Positions 45,654-53,485 of a stretch of 64,000 nt of DNA are shown one piece after another (the stretch's first letter is position 1; every line of letters begins with the position of its first letter). This DNA comes from Algoriphagus sp. CAU 1675. Lineage in GTDB: Bacteria; Bacteroidota; Bacteroidia; Cytophagales; Cyclobacteriaceae. Position numbers and translations under genes: made by a program. Below the pieces are notes generated by a model. The model saw only the letters and a program-made list of their open reading frames with translations, did no database searches and was not told the DNA's origin. The stretch is from assembly GCF_029222925.1 (NCBI RefSeq), contig NZ_JARHUI010000004.1:186001-250000 (forward strand). The letters run 5' to 3'.

Positions 45654-46893
45654 TTTTAATTTCCCCCAACAGCGTATCGATTTCCGATTTGCTGTTGTAG
45701 ATATGAGTGGAAACACGAATAGCATTCAATCCCGCTTCATGGACACCACGAATTCGGATTTTCTTTTTACTCAGCTTTTTCGCTATTTCCTGATAATCTA
45801 ATCCCGGAATGCGGAAGGCTACCACACTGATTCTGGACTCCCTTTCTTCAGGAGTCAGAATTTCAATTCCTTTCAATTCCTTTAATCCATTGAAGAGATA
45901 ATCATTAAGTTCCCTGACTCTAAGTTCGATCTTTTCTCTCCCTATTTTTTCATGGAAATCCACTGCGGCCACTATTCCCAAATGCAATGGAGTACTTTGG
46001 GTACCAAAATCATAACGATGTGCAGTCTCCACATATCCCTTCAGGTTTGCCTTGCTCTCGCTCAATTCCCATCCTTTTTCTGAATATGCCCCAACTTGAT
46101 ATACCTGTAGTGTATCGAGTAAATCCTCTTTGACATATAAAAACCCTGATCCATTGGGACCCAACATCCACTTGTGGAAGCAGCCTGCATAAAAATCACA
46201 GCCCAGTTCGCTAATATTGAGTTTTAAAGTACCTGCCCCATGGGCACCGTCAATTGCAGTGAATATCCCTCTTTCCCTAGCAAAATCAGCGATTTCACGG
46301 ATCGGAAAAACTGTACCCGTGGTACATGTAATGTGAGGGATAGCTATAGCCTTGGTGCGAGATGTCACCAAACTTTTGATCAGTTCAAAATTCTTATTCC
46401 TTGTGTCAGAAGGCTTGAAAACCTTCAACACGATCCCGTCCAATTTAGCACGGTTTAACCATGGAATCGCACTTCCCGCATGTTCATGGGAAGTAATAAT
46501 CACCTCATCTCCTTTTTTCAAAGGAAGGCCCCAAGCCATGATATTAATACCCTCGGTAGTATTATGAGTAAGGCACAATTCCGACTTTTTTATACCCAAA
46601 AAAGCTGCAATCCTTTCTCTTCCTGAACTCGGATTCCCATACTCTCCAGTAGAATTGGTATGCTGAAAAGAATCCTGAATCGTATCTAAAACTGATTTTG
46701 GAGAGGGACCGAAAGTACCGTTATTTAAATAAATCCTATTTTTTTCCAAGGGGAACAACTTCCGGATTTCTTCCCAGCTCATTTCTCCCAAGTCCTTTTC
46801 AAACTTTGGCTCTTTCCAAATGCTAGTACCAAACAAAGCCGGGGTAATCAATCCAAAACTTAATTTTTGGAGAAAATCTCTTCTCTTATCCAT
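45640..46893 (-). CDS. Tat-exported class V aminotransferase-like PLP enzyme
   Basis: 417 residues. The leader MDKRRDFLQKLSFGLITPALF is a twin-arginine signal, so this PLP enzyme should work outside the cytoplasm. The class V fold follows, with the cofactor Lys in GCFHKWMLGPNGSGFLY near 235 and HGAGTL near 213; it is nearest to isopenicillin-N-epimerase-like and cysteine-desulfurase-like members. The reaction is unknown. It is flanked upstream by a 186-base AT-rich gap with no other gene, and overlaps the DUF1801 gene at the 3' end. Confidence 0.85.
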   Translation of the reverse strand: MDKRRDFLQKLSFGLITPALFGTSIWKEPKFEKDLGEMSWEEIRKLFPLEKNRIYLNNGTFGPSPKSVLDTIQDSFQHTNSTGEYGNPSSGRERIAAFLGIKKSELCLTHNTTEGINIMAWGLPLKKGDEVIITSHEHAGSAIPWLNRAKLDGIVLKVFKPSDTRNKNFELIKSLVTSRTKAIAIPHITCTTGTVFPIREIADFARERGIFTAIDGAHGAGTLKLNISELGCDFYAGCFHKWMLGPNGSGFLYVKEDLLDTLQVYQVGAYSEKGWELSESKANLKGYVETAHRYDFGTQSTPLHLGIVAAVDFHEKIGREKIELRVRELNDYLFNGLKELKGIEILTPEERESRISVVAFRIPGLDYQEIAKKLSKKKIRIRGVHEAGLNAIRVSTHIYNSKSEIDTLLGEIKTMLS

Positions 46894-47079
46894 AAAAATA
46901 TATCCAGTGAAAATTATTAGGATAATATATAGTCAATTTCTTGACCCAACCTTACCGTAGAAAAAGAATTTTGAGATTTTTCAAAAATTAGTAAGCCAAT
47001 TTTCCTTTAAAAAAGGGTTTGACTTCAAAATCAGGCTCAGAAAATCAATAAGGACAAAAGAAAAAACTTTGTTCTCAGC

Positions 47080-48549
47080 TTAAAGCTGATAAGTCAAATC
47101 CACTGCTTCGGGTATATCCTCTGCATAATGGCTTACATAAATGAGGGAAACCGAGCTCAATTCACATATTTTTTGGACCGTGGACTTAAATAACCTCCTT
47201 TGCAATTCGTCCATTCCCTGTGAAGCTTCATCTAAAATCAGCAGGTCTGGTTTCTTGATCAAAGCTCTAGCCAACAATGTCCAGCGCTGGTGCTCCAAAG
47301 AAAGCCTGCTTAATGGCAATTCTGCCAGGTTTTCAAGTTCAAAAAGCTGAATCCATTGTTGGGCAAGATTCTCTTGATCTGGGGTTACCTTTTTAAATAG
47401 CCCCATGGTATCAAACAATCCAGATAGAATAACTTTTCGGCATGTTTGATTGGATGGGAAATACCTAGATAGCTCAGGCGCCACAAAACCTGTAGGCCTT
47501 TTGACATCCCAAATACTTTCCCCAGTTCCTCTTTTTCTACCAAAAAGCCAAATATTCTGGGAATAAGACTGGGGGTTCTCACCAATCAACAAACTGATCA
47601 AAGTGGATTTTCCAGAACCGTTCGGACCTTTCAAAAGCCATCTTTCTCCTGCTTTAATTTCCCAGTCGATTGCATCCAAAATTGATTTGCCGTCATAACT
47701 GATTCGAACTTTTTCAAGCTTTACCGGAGAAAATTTCTGGACAGAATTACTGGGCAATAAAGACCTTAACAAATCCCAATCCCAGGATTTGATTTGAACA
47801 TCCTGTCCTGAACCATGAAAAACATTCCTCTCCCAGGATTGGCCTATCCCCTCGGAATTGATCTGTGCAATATGAGAGATTCCATCTGGGATTTCATCTG
47901 CCGAAGCCGTCAACAGCACATGAATCCCTTCCTGAATCATTTCTTTCAAAATCTCCCCAAAGGCTGTTCGGCTTCCCACGTCCAGACCTGTCATAGGTTG
48001 ATCCATCAGGTAAATGGAAGGCTGTCTCAAAAGCCCTGCTGCCAATGCAAGGCGGCGGGTTTCCCCATTCGAAAGTTTGAGCAATGATTCATCCCTCAAT
48101 TGCTCCAATCTCATTAGCTTGATCACCTTTTCCAAGGTCCAGGGCCCTTGAACTTTTGCCTGAACATCTTTCAGAAACTCTGACACAGTTGCCGTCTCCT
48201 CGGATTCCGAGGAGTTGAATCGCTGCTGGAAGTAAAAATCCTGCTGGTTGAACCGGTTTCTAAATTCGTATTTCTGGGAAACATAAGCCATCAAGTCGCG
48301 GAAACTATGAACTTCCTTTTGGGCAGTTTTCAAAGAGTTGTAATCTGTAGCGAAAGGTCTGAGGATTTCCCCAGAAGAGACAACGGTATTCCCTCTCAAA
48401 GTCTCCAAAAATGCGGTCAACTTCCATCCAGAATCCCCAATGATAGCCCAATGCTGACCTTCGCTCCAATTGAAGTCCAAAGACTCAAAAGCCTGTTGTC
48501 CTTTAAAGAGAACCTTGGCCTGTTGAACTTGAATTAAAGGGTTTTGCAT
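47080..48549 (-). CDS. Twin-NBD ABC ATPase (ModF-like) with one degenerate site
   Basis: 489 residues holding two ABC ATPase domains and no membrane segment. NBD1 (about 1-235) has a broken Walker A, GDSGWKLT at 38-45, a signature LSNGE at 159-163 and Walker B with Gln for the catalytic Glu (LMDQP, 181-185). NBD2 (about 275-489) has an intact Walker A GPNGSGKS at 308-315, a weak signature LSLEH and an intact Walker B LLILDEAS near 436. E. coli ModF-type proteins have this double layout, with uncertain function. It is the last gene of the minus-strand run beginning at 51365, 51 bases after dtd. Confidence 0.85.
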   Translation of the reverse strand: MQNPLIQVQQAKVLFKGQQAFESLDFNWSEGQHWAIIGDSGWKLTAFLETLRGNTVVSSGEILRPFATDYNSLKTAQKEVHSFRDLMAYVSQKYEFRNRFNQQDFYFQQRFNSSESEETATVSEFLKDVQAKVQGPWTLEKVIKLMRLEQLRDESLLKLSNGETRRLALAAGLLRQPSIYLMDQPMTGLDVGSRTAFGEILKEMIQEGIHVLLTASADEIPDGISHIAQINSEGIGQSWERNVFHGSGQDVQIKSWDWDLLRSLLPSNSVQKFSPVKLEKVRISYDGKSILDAIDWEIKAGERWLLKGPNGSGKSTLISLLIGENPQSYSQNIWLFGRKRGTGESIWDVKRPTGFVAPELSRYFPSNQTCRKVILSGLFDTMGLFKKVTPDQENLAQQWIQLFELENLAELPLSRLSLEHQRWTLLARALIKKPDLLILDEASQGMDELQRRLFKSTVQKICELSSVSLIYVSHYAEDIPEAVDLTYQL

Positions 48550-48600
48550 GTTGGCTGAGGGTATTGGACTACATCAGTCCTAAAATAAAAATTACTTGAT

Positions 48601-49053
48601 TTAAACCCGATTTTTTGAATCAATCACGATAGTTACAGGGCCGTCATTTACCAAAGCCACTTTCATATCCGCTCCAAACTCTCCTGTACCAATGCTTTTT
48701 CCCAACTCTTGTTCCAAAGCGGTAATCATTTGCTCATAAAGCGGAATCGAAAGGTCGGGTTTGGCCGCCTTAATATAGGATGGACGGTTTCCTTTTTTTG
48801 TACTTGCATGAAGGGTAAACTGGGAAATCAGCAAAATATCCCCTCCTACATCTAAAAGGCTCTTGTTCATTACCTCATTTTCGTCCGGAAAGATCCTAAG
48901 ATTCACGATTTTTCTGGAAAGCCACTCGATATCTTCCTGCCCGTCGGCTTCCTCTATCCCCAACAGGATCATCATTCCCCTTCCGATTTGGGATTTAATT
49001 TCACCTTCGATTTTGACGGAGGCTTCAGATACTCTTTGGATTACTACTATCAT
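48601..49053 (-). CDS. dtd: D-aminoacyl-tRNA deacylase
   Basis: 150 residues, the normal DTD length. It removes D-amino acids (and glycine from tRNA-Ala) mischarged on tRNA. The two active-site motifs are visible: LISQFTLHAS near 77-86 and the C-terminal NDGPVTIVID near 136-145. The start overlaps the stop of the NAD(P)-binding protein gene by four bases. Confidence 0.95.
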   Translation of the reverse strand: MIVVIQRVSEASVKIEGEIKSQIGRGMMILLGIEEADGQEDIEWLSRKIVNLRIFPDENEVMNKSLLDVGGDILLISQFTLHASTKKGNRPSYIKAAKPDLSIPLYEQMITALEQELGKSIGTGEFGADMKVALVNDGPVTIVIDSKNRV

Positions 49054-49769
49054 TTGCTCAAATCCTGAATTACCCCTGAAGGGATGATTTCTGTTCCTTT
49101 TCGATTTGACTCCATCGCAACCTTCACCATGGATCTGGCTACTTGGTGATCAAAAATAGGGCGGATATTTTTAAATAATTTAAGCCAAACCAATGGCTTG
49201 GAGACAATTTTCATCAACTCTTCCCCCAGCCTAAATTCATGTCTGTGTCCTAGAAGCAGGGAAGGCCTCAATAAAGCTAAATAATCAAACCCAAGTGTTC
49301 TTAAATCACTTTCTACCTCCCCTTTCAATCGACTATAAAAAACACTGGAATTGGCATCAGCTCCCATTGAAGAAATATAAACAAACCTAGTTGCTCCAAG
49401 AGATTTGGCCCATTTGGCAAATCCTATTACCAAATCGTGGTCCACTTGATAAAACTTGTCCTGACTTCCAGCCTGCTTGATCGTGGTTCCAATTGAACAG
49501 AAAGCATATACCTCAGCCTTTCCATTCCCCAGGGCATCCACCAAGTCATTATATTCTCCCCCAAGCGTCTGGGATGTTATTTTTTCTCTCCAGTCCCAAG
49601 AATCAATCTTCCCAAGATCTCCATCTAACTGGATCAATTTGGAATGCTTAAGCGCAAGTTTCCTTCTACCCACACTAATTACATAATCGAATTCCTGAGT
49701 TTGGATGAGTTGATGCAACAGTTGCATACCAACTAAACCAGATGTGCCTGACTGAAGAGCAATTTTCAT
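49050..49769 (-). CDS. NAD(P)-binding Rossmann protein (HTATIP2/TIP30-like)
   Basis: 239 residues with a Rossmann fold opening MKIALQSGTSGLVGMQLLHQ, an atypical form of the GxxGxxG motif. FCSIGTTIKQAGSQDKF near 92 and TRFVYISSMGADANS near 130 are typical of the HTATIP2/YwnB group of atypical SDRs, with YSRLKGEVE near 149 as Tyr-x3-Lys. The substrate is unknown. It overlaps the thioredoxin-like gene upstream and dtd downstream, each by four bases. Confidence 0.85.
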   Translation of the reverse strand: MKIALQSGTSGLVGMQLLHQLIQTQEFDYVISVGRRKLALKHSKLIQLDGDLGKIDSWDWREKITSQTLGGEYNDLVDALGNGKAEVYAFCSIGTTIKQAGSQDKFYQVDHDLVIGFAKWAKSLGATRFVYISSMGADANSSVFYSRLKGEVESDLRTLGFDYLALLRPSLLLGHRHEFRLGEELMKIVSKPLVWLKLFKNIRPIFDHQVARSMVKVAMESNRKGTEIIPSGVIQDLSK

Positions 49770-50389
49770 GAATTAGATGCTTCTTGGATAAGTTGATACA
49801 ATTCTTTTTCCAAAGATTGGTTTTTATCCCGTGCATACCAAAGATGAGTTCCTTCCGTAAATTCCTGAGGCGAAATTCCTTTAGGGTCAAGTTTATAGGC
49901 CTTCTGCCTATCCAAAAGAAATTGAGGTTTTGGCCCCCAAGTAAAAAACTCTCTTCTCAAATCCTTGGAAAATGCGATCAACTTTGGAATTGAACGGGCT
50001 CCGTTAGTAAGATAAGCATCCATCACTTCAGGATTCTCATCTCTCAGTATCAGCCGCATTTCTATTCCGGGATTGAGTTCAGTCAATTTATTCATATAGG
50101 GAATAGTCTGAGCTGCATCCCCACACCAGGCCTCCGTTAGTACCAGCCAATAGTGAGGTGGAAGGGATTTTACCAACTCAGTCATTTCAGGACCCACTTT
50201 GGAGGTTTTGTCCCAGCGTTTCATTCTTTGGGCTCCCATTTGAGTATAGCCTACATAGCTTTCGGACTGATTGGGACCTGTGGTTTTGTTTTCAGACGCA
50301 AGGCGAATGACCATATCTCTATATTCTGGATAGGTCTGTGCAGACTGAATTAATTCGGGTGAAATTAATTCCAATTGGTGATCTAACAT
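49766..50389 (-). CDS. Thioredoxin-like protein with a single-cysteine WCGDAA motif
   Basis: 207 residues. The thioredoxin fold starts near 78 (YWLVLTEAWCGDAAQTIPYM), where the usual WCxxC is WCGDAA, so the resolving cysteine is absent. A cis-Pro follows in ARSIPKLIAF near 132. Disulfide exchange by the standard two-cysteine mechanism is therefore unlikely; a one-cysteine or non-redox role is inferred. It is third in a minus-strand run and overlaps the next gene by four bases. Confidence 0.82.
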   Translation of the reverse strand: MLDHQLELISPELIQSAQTYPEYRDMVIRLASENKTTGPNQSESYVGYTQMGAQRMKRWDKTSKVGPEMTELVKSLPPHYWLVLTEAWCGDAAQTIPYMNKLTELNPGIEMRLILRDENPEVMDAYLTNGARSIPKLIAFSKDLRREFFTWGPKPQFLLDRQKAYKLDPKGISPQEFTEGTHLWYARDKNQSLEKELYQLIQEASNS

Positions 50390-50420
50390 ACTCTCAAACT
50401 TTGGGAGGTAACAGACCAGC

Positions 50421-50834
50421 TTATTTCTGAGTTCGCTCCCAATCCAAAAATTCGCTGATTTCGTCCTTGATTTTGGCGTAAACGGCCAATATCACGGATA
50501 GATCATCGGCAAATCCCAAAGCACCCAGAAAATCCGGAGCCAAATCAAAGGGGGATAAAAAGTAAACCAAAGCTAAAATAATCAAACCCAAGGTGCTTCC
50601 CGATAGTTTATGCGCACCTGAAAAGTGTGCTTTGAGCATTCTGGAAAACAGTGACAGGGGTTCAACGACTTTTCGGACCGTGGGATGATCTCCGAGTTTC
50701 GCAAGTTTTCTACCAACACCCGAAACCACTTCCATTACTTTATGCTCCTGACGTAAAATTGCATCCACCTGCCTACCAAAAACAGCCTTGGCTTTTTCCA
50801 ATAGGATCGTTGCTTTTGTCTTGAGAGTAGTCAT
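50421..50834 (-). CDS. YkvA family (DUF1232) membrane protein
   Basis: 137 residues. A helical N-terminal half is followed by the DUF1232 core LGLIILALVYFLSPFDLAPDFLGALGFADDLSVI near 83-116, made of one transmembrane stretch and the conserved PxDxxPD-like segment. Function is unknown. It is nine bases after the hypothetical gene at 50844 and 31 before the thioredoxin-like gene. Confidence 0.85.
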   Translation of the reverse strand: MTTLKTKATILLEKAKAVFGRQVDAILRQEHKVMEVVSGVGRKLAKLGDHPTVRKVVEPLSLFSRMLKAHFSGAHKLSGSTLGLIILALVYFLSPFDLAPDFLGALGFADDLSVILAVYAKIKDEISEFLDWERTQK

Positions 50835-50843
50835 GGGATTCGA

Positions 50844-51365
50844 TCAAAAATAAATATTGACATCAGATTTCACCTTTTTGATCGCATAGGCAACGGCATC
50901 ATTTTTCCGCTCCAGTGACTGGGTAAAAATTGCCTTGGCCAAATCCATCCCGGAAGCATCTTGATCCAAACTTTGTCTACTCAAATTGATAATAGTAGAA
51001 ACTTCCTCAACGGCCCTTTTTACGGCCTCCCAAGTTTCATCGGTAAAATAAACCTGCTGGGAAAAATTATGGCTAAACTCTTCTCTAACCTCAGAAAGCA
51101 ACTGTCCATGCAACTCAGAAGCTGTAAAGGACCCTGGACTGGCTCTTCTGACCAAATTATTCGGAGATATTCTTTCCAACAATAGGCACAGCCGTTCAGC
51201 TGCCTGTAAACGAATGGGAAGAATGGTTTGTGTGTTTTGGGTTTTCAGATCAAGCAGCATTTTTTCCCTTTCTTTGGAAAGAAAAGAAACAACCACTAGA
51301 TACATTCCATAAAGTACCGCGCCTGCGGGAAGAAGAATCTTCAATAAGTCAACGATATAATCCAT
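50844..51365 (-). CDS. Hypothetical membrane-anchored protein
   Basis: 173 residues. One N-terminal transmembrane helix (ILLPAGAVLYGMYLVVVSFL, about 10-29) is followed by a helical, charged cytoplasmic part with RLQAAERLCLLLERISPNNLVRR near 52-74 and a final VKSDVNIYF. It looks like a conserved Bacteroidota family without a described function. It is the first gene of the minus-strand run down to the ABC ATPase, and is divergent from the A-type carrier-like gene. Confidence 0.75.
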   Translation of the reverse strand: MDYIVDLLKILLPAGAVLYGMYLVVVSFLSKEREKMLLDLKTQNTQTILPIRLQAAERLCLLLERISPNNLVRRASPGSFTASELHGQLLSEVREEFSHNFSQQVYFTDETWEAVKRAVEEVSTIINLSRQSLDQDASGMDLAKAIFTQSLERKNDAVAYAIKKVKSDVNIYF

Positions 51366-51425
51366 TTGTGCTCAATTTGACTCGAATATCCACATTTATT
51401 CCCGCAAGGAAAACCGATTCCTGTG

Positions 51426-51433
51426 TAAATTTG
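51426..51433 (+). promoter_or_regulatory. Candidate -7 promoter element of the second A-type protein gene
   Basis: TAAATTTG matches TAnnTTTG and ends 43 bases before the ATG at 51477. Confidence 0.45.
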
Positions 51434-51476
51434 ACACCTGCTTGAACCAAATCCCTACCAAATTCATTTGCTTCAC

Positions 51477-51791
51477 ATGATTGCACCGATTACCATCACA
51501 GAAAAGGCTGAGTTTGAAATCAAAAACATAATCGCCAACAAAAACATACCCCAAGACTATTTCCTGAGGGTTGGGGTAAAAGGGGGTGGCTGTGGCGGCA
51601 TGTCCTATGCTTTGGGTTTTGACAAACCAAAAACCGATGATCAGCAATTTGAAATAGCAGGGATTCAGGTTCTGATCGAAAAGAAGCACTTCATGTTTTT
51701 GCTTGGAATGCAGATAGACTTCTTTGAAGGGGACGAAGCAAGGGGATTTACCTTTATCAATCCGGATGTCCCCAAGCGACATGACTTGTAA
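51477..51791 (+). CDS. A-type Fe-S carrier-like protein lacking the C-terminal CGC motif
   Basis: 104 residues from the ATG at 51477; a TTG three codons upstream is also in frame. It is a clear relative of the IscA protein at 37013 (VGVKGGGCGGMSYALGF, FLLGMQIDFFEGDEARGFTFINPD), but the sequence ends in VPKRHDL where the family has its CGCG pair. Only one conserved cysteine remains. It cannot bind a cluster in the standard three-cysteine way. It may have a scaffold, iron-binding or other role. Confidence 0.85.
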   Translation: MIAPITITEKAEFEIKNIIANKNIPQDYFLRVGVKGGGCGGMSYALGFDKPKTDDQQFEIAGIQVLIEKKHFMFLLGMQIDFFEGDEARGFTFINPDVPKRHDL

Positions 51792-51826
51792 TTTTTTGTA
51801 TCTTCTGATCTTTAATAAAAAGATCT

Positions 51827-52321
51827 ATGAAGACACTTTTCGCTATCTCTCTATTTTTGATATTTAATCAATCCCTATTTAGTCAGGTTAGGCAATTGGA
51901 ACCCGAACAACCCCCTGGGAAAGCCAATATAGAAGATTTTTCTTGGATGGTCGGGTATTGGTCAGGTCCTGGATTGGAAGGTGAATGCGAGGAAGTTTGG
52001 ATGCCCGCTGTTGATGGTCATATGATCGGAACTTTTCGCTTTTGGGAAAATGGAAAATTGGTCTTCTCCGAATTCATGAATCTCATACAGGAAGGGGAAA
52101 GCATTTCCATGAAGTTGAAGCATTTTAGCTCAGATTTGACAGGATGGGAAGAAAAAGAAGAATGGACTACTTTTCAGCTAATCGAACTGGGAAATAAAAA
52201 AGCCTGGTTTAACGGAATGACTATAGAGCGGGATGGAGAAAAGCTGATTATACAAGTAAACATTTCTGAAAATGGTCAGCAAAGGATTGAAAAATTCAAC
52301 TATAGTAAAAATACTCTTTAG
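51827..52321 (+). CDS. DUF6265-like exported protein
   Basis: 164 residues with a signal peptide (MKTLFAISLFLIFNQSLFSQ). The rest is a small beta-barrel-like domain with FSWMVGYWSGPGLEGECEEVWMPAVDG near 37-63 and FRFWENGKLVFSEFM, features of DUF6265 proteins of unknown function. The presence of a signal suggests a periplasmic role. A 7-bp hairpin (51807-51825) ends one base before the ATG. Confidence 0.78.
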   Translation: MKTLFAISLFLIFNQSLFSQVRQLEPEQPPGKANIEDFSWMVGYWSGPGLEGECEEVWMPAVDGHMIGTFRFWENGKLVFSEFMNLIQEGESISMKLKHFSSDLTGWEEKEEWTTFQLIELGNKKAWFNGMTIERDGEKLIIQVNISENGQQRIEKFNYSKNTL

Positions 52322-52349
52322 GGATAAAATCCTAAGTTTTTCGACTTAG

Positions 52350-52421
52350 AATAGTTCTTTCCATTTCAACCCGTAATTCACTGAAAATGAATAGATTTTC
52401 AGAACTATTATTTCGAATAAT
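52350..52421 (+). promoter_or_regulatory. Nested inverted repeats before the DUF4136-like gene
   Basis: AATAGTTCT (52350-52358) pairs with AGAACTATT (52401-52409), and inside it CTGAAAAT (52381-52388) pairs with ATTTTCAG (52395-52402). ATTATT-tcg-AATAAT (52407-52421) overlaps the right arm. The set lies 36-108 bases upstream of the ATG. Confidence 0.5.
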
Positions 52422-52457
52422 CGTAAACTCTCCTATTTTTAACTAAATCCTTTAACC

Positions 52458-52958
52458 ATGAAAAACTTTTTTCTAATCGCCGGGATTCTTTTTGCCCTCG
52501 CCTCCTGCAAAGTCTCTGAAAACATCACGGTGGATCAGGTCCGCAAATCCTCCGATTTAGCTGAAATGAAAACCTATCAAGTCATCACACAAAAAAATGC
52601 TTCGAGGGGCATCACTCAGTTAAATCGAATTTATGAGCAAAAATTAATTGAAAACGGATTTTCTCCGGTTGAGGAAAACCCCGAACTATTTGTTCAGGCA
52701 ATTATCGCTTCAGTGGATTTTGAAAAGGAGGTTAAAGGAGCTGGTCCCCTGGGTACGGGCCTTAATACAGTATCGATCGATCACTCATTCACCACTACTG
52801 GAGAATATGGAAAAGCCATTTTTCTAATCCAAAATGCCAAAACAAACGAAGTCCTCTGGATGGGAACTGGAACAGGCATCTTGTCAGAAAACAACCAACT
52901 CAAAAAGAAAGATATCCAAACTGCCTTGGATCAATTATTGGCAGAAGTGAGGCAGTGA
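52458..52958 (+). CDS. DUF4136-like lipoprotein
   Basis: 166 residues. The signal ends in a lipobox LASC near 17, predicting lipidation. The mature domain resembles DUF4136: the repeating acidic-basic strands, LNRIYEQKLIENGFSPVEENPELFVQAI near 53-80, and the late AKTNEVLWMGTGTGIL. Its function is unknown, and the family is common in the Bacteroidota envelope. It is preceded by a group of nested inverted repeats. Confidence 0.75.
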   Translation: MKNFFLIAGILFALASCKVSENITVDQVRKSSDLAEMKTYQVITQKNASRGITQLNRIYEQKLIENGFSPVEENPELFVQAIIASVDFEKEVKGAGPLGTGLNTVSIDHSFTTTGEYGKAIFLIQNAKTNEVLWMGTGTGILSENNQLKKKDIQTALDQLLAEVRQ

Positions 52959-53022
52959 TTAGAGTATTAATTGAAAAAAACACAAACACAGTCAAGCCCC
53001 ATTTAGTAATGAAGCTGGAATG

Positions 53023-53481
53023 CTAAAAATCTTCAAAACCCGGCTTTACCAAATCCCAAAACTCATCCAAAGCGATGATCCGCGGTTTCAAAAAGGAAAT
53101 GATTTTAGCCCAGTCATCTTCCTCCATGACGTTTAAGCCTTTTTGAACTTTTTCTATTTTGGAAATGGTCTGCCCCAATTCATTTTCAGCGTGAAGTTTC
53201 CAATCCCATTTTTCGCCGGTGCTATTTTCCAGAATCTTGCGAAGCTGGGTAAACTGATCAAAAAACAGTTCCTGAAGCTCTTCGTCAGGATGACAAATCT
53301 CTATTCCAATGGAAGCAAAGCCACGCTCCGCTTTCATTCGGAAATAAATATCCTTAATTCCCGTCCGATAATTGGGCCAATTGATCCTTCTTCCCTGAGC
53401 ATTGGGCACTGGCTTCATATACTGCCCAAAAGCAATCCAAAATTCCTTTCGGATTCGGGAATTCTCTGCGCGTGAATACAT
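53023..53481 (-). CDS. DUF4268 domain protein
   Basis: 152 residues. The sequence matches DUF4268: RIRKEFWIAFGQYMKPV near 9, the DIYFRMKAERGFASIGIEI strands near 44-62 and the helical tail ending in DLVKPGFEDF. In other proteins this domain sits beside nuclease domains, but here it stands alone and no catalytic residues are obvious. It follows the ChaN-like gene by four bases and is last in the WD40-DivIVA-folB-ChaN run. Confidence 0.82.
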   Translation of the reverse strand: MYSRAENSRIRKEFWIAFGQYMKPVPNAQGRRINWPNYRTGIKDIYFRMKAERGFASIGIEICHPDEELQELFFDQFTQLRKILENSTGEKWDWKLHAENELGQTISKIEKVQKGLNVMEEDDWAKIISFLKPRIIALDEFWDLVKPGFEDF

Positions 53482-53485
53482 GGAA

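Noticed and set aside
47004..47018. CCTTT/AAAGG hairpin after the ABC ATPase gene as terminator
   Set aside because: The stem is only five base pairs in an A/T-rich stretch; too weak to call.
47077..47095. CAGCTT-A-AAGCTG palindrome at the ABC ATPase stop
   Set aside because: A one-base loop cannot form a hairpin and there is no T tract; probably coincidental with the Ala/Leu/Tyr codons at the gene end.
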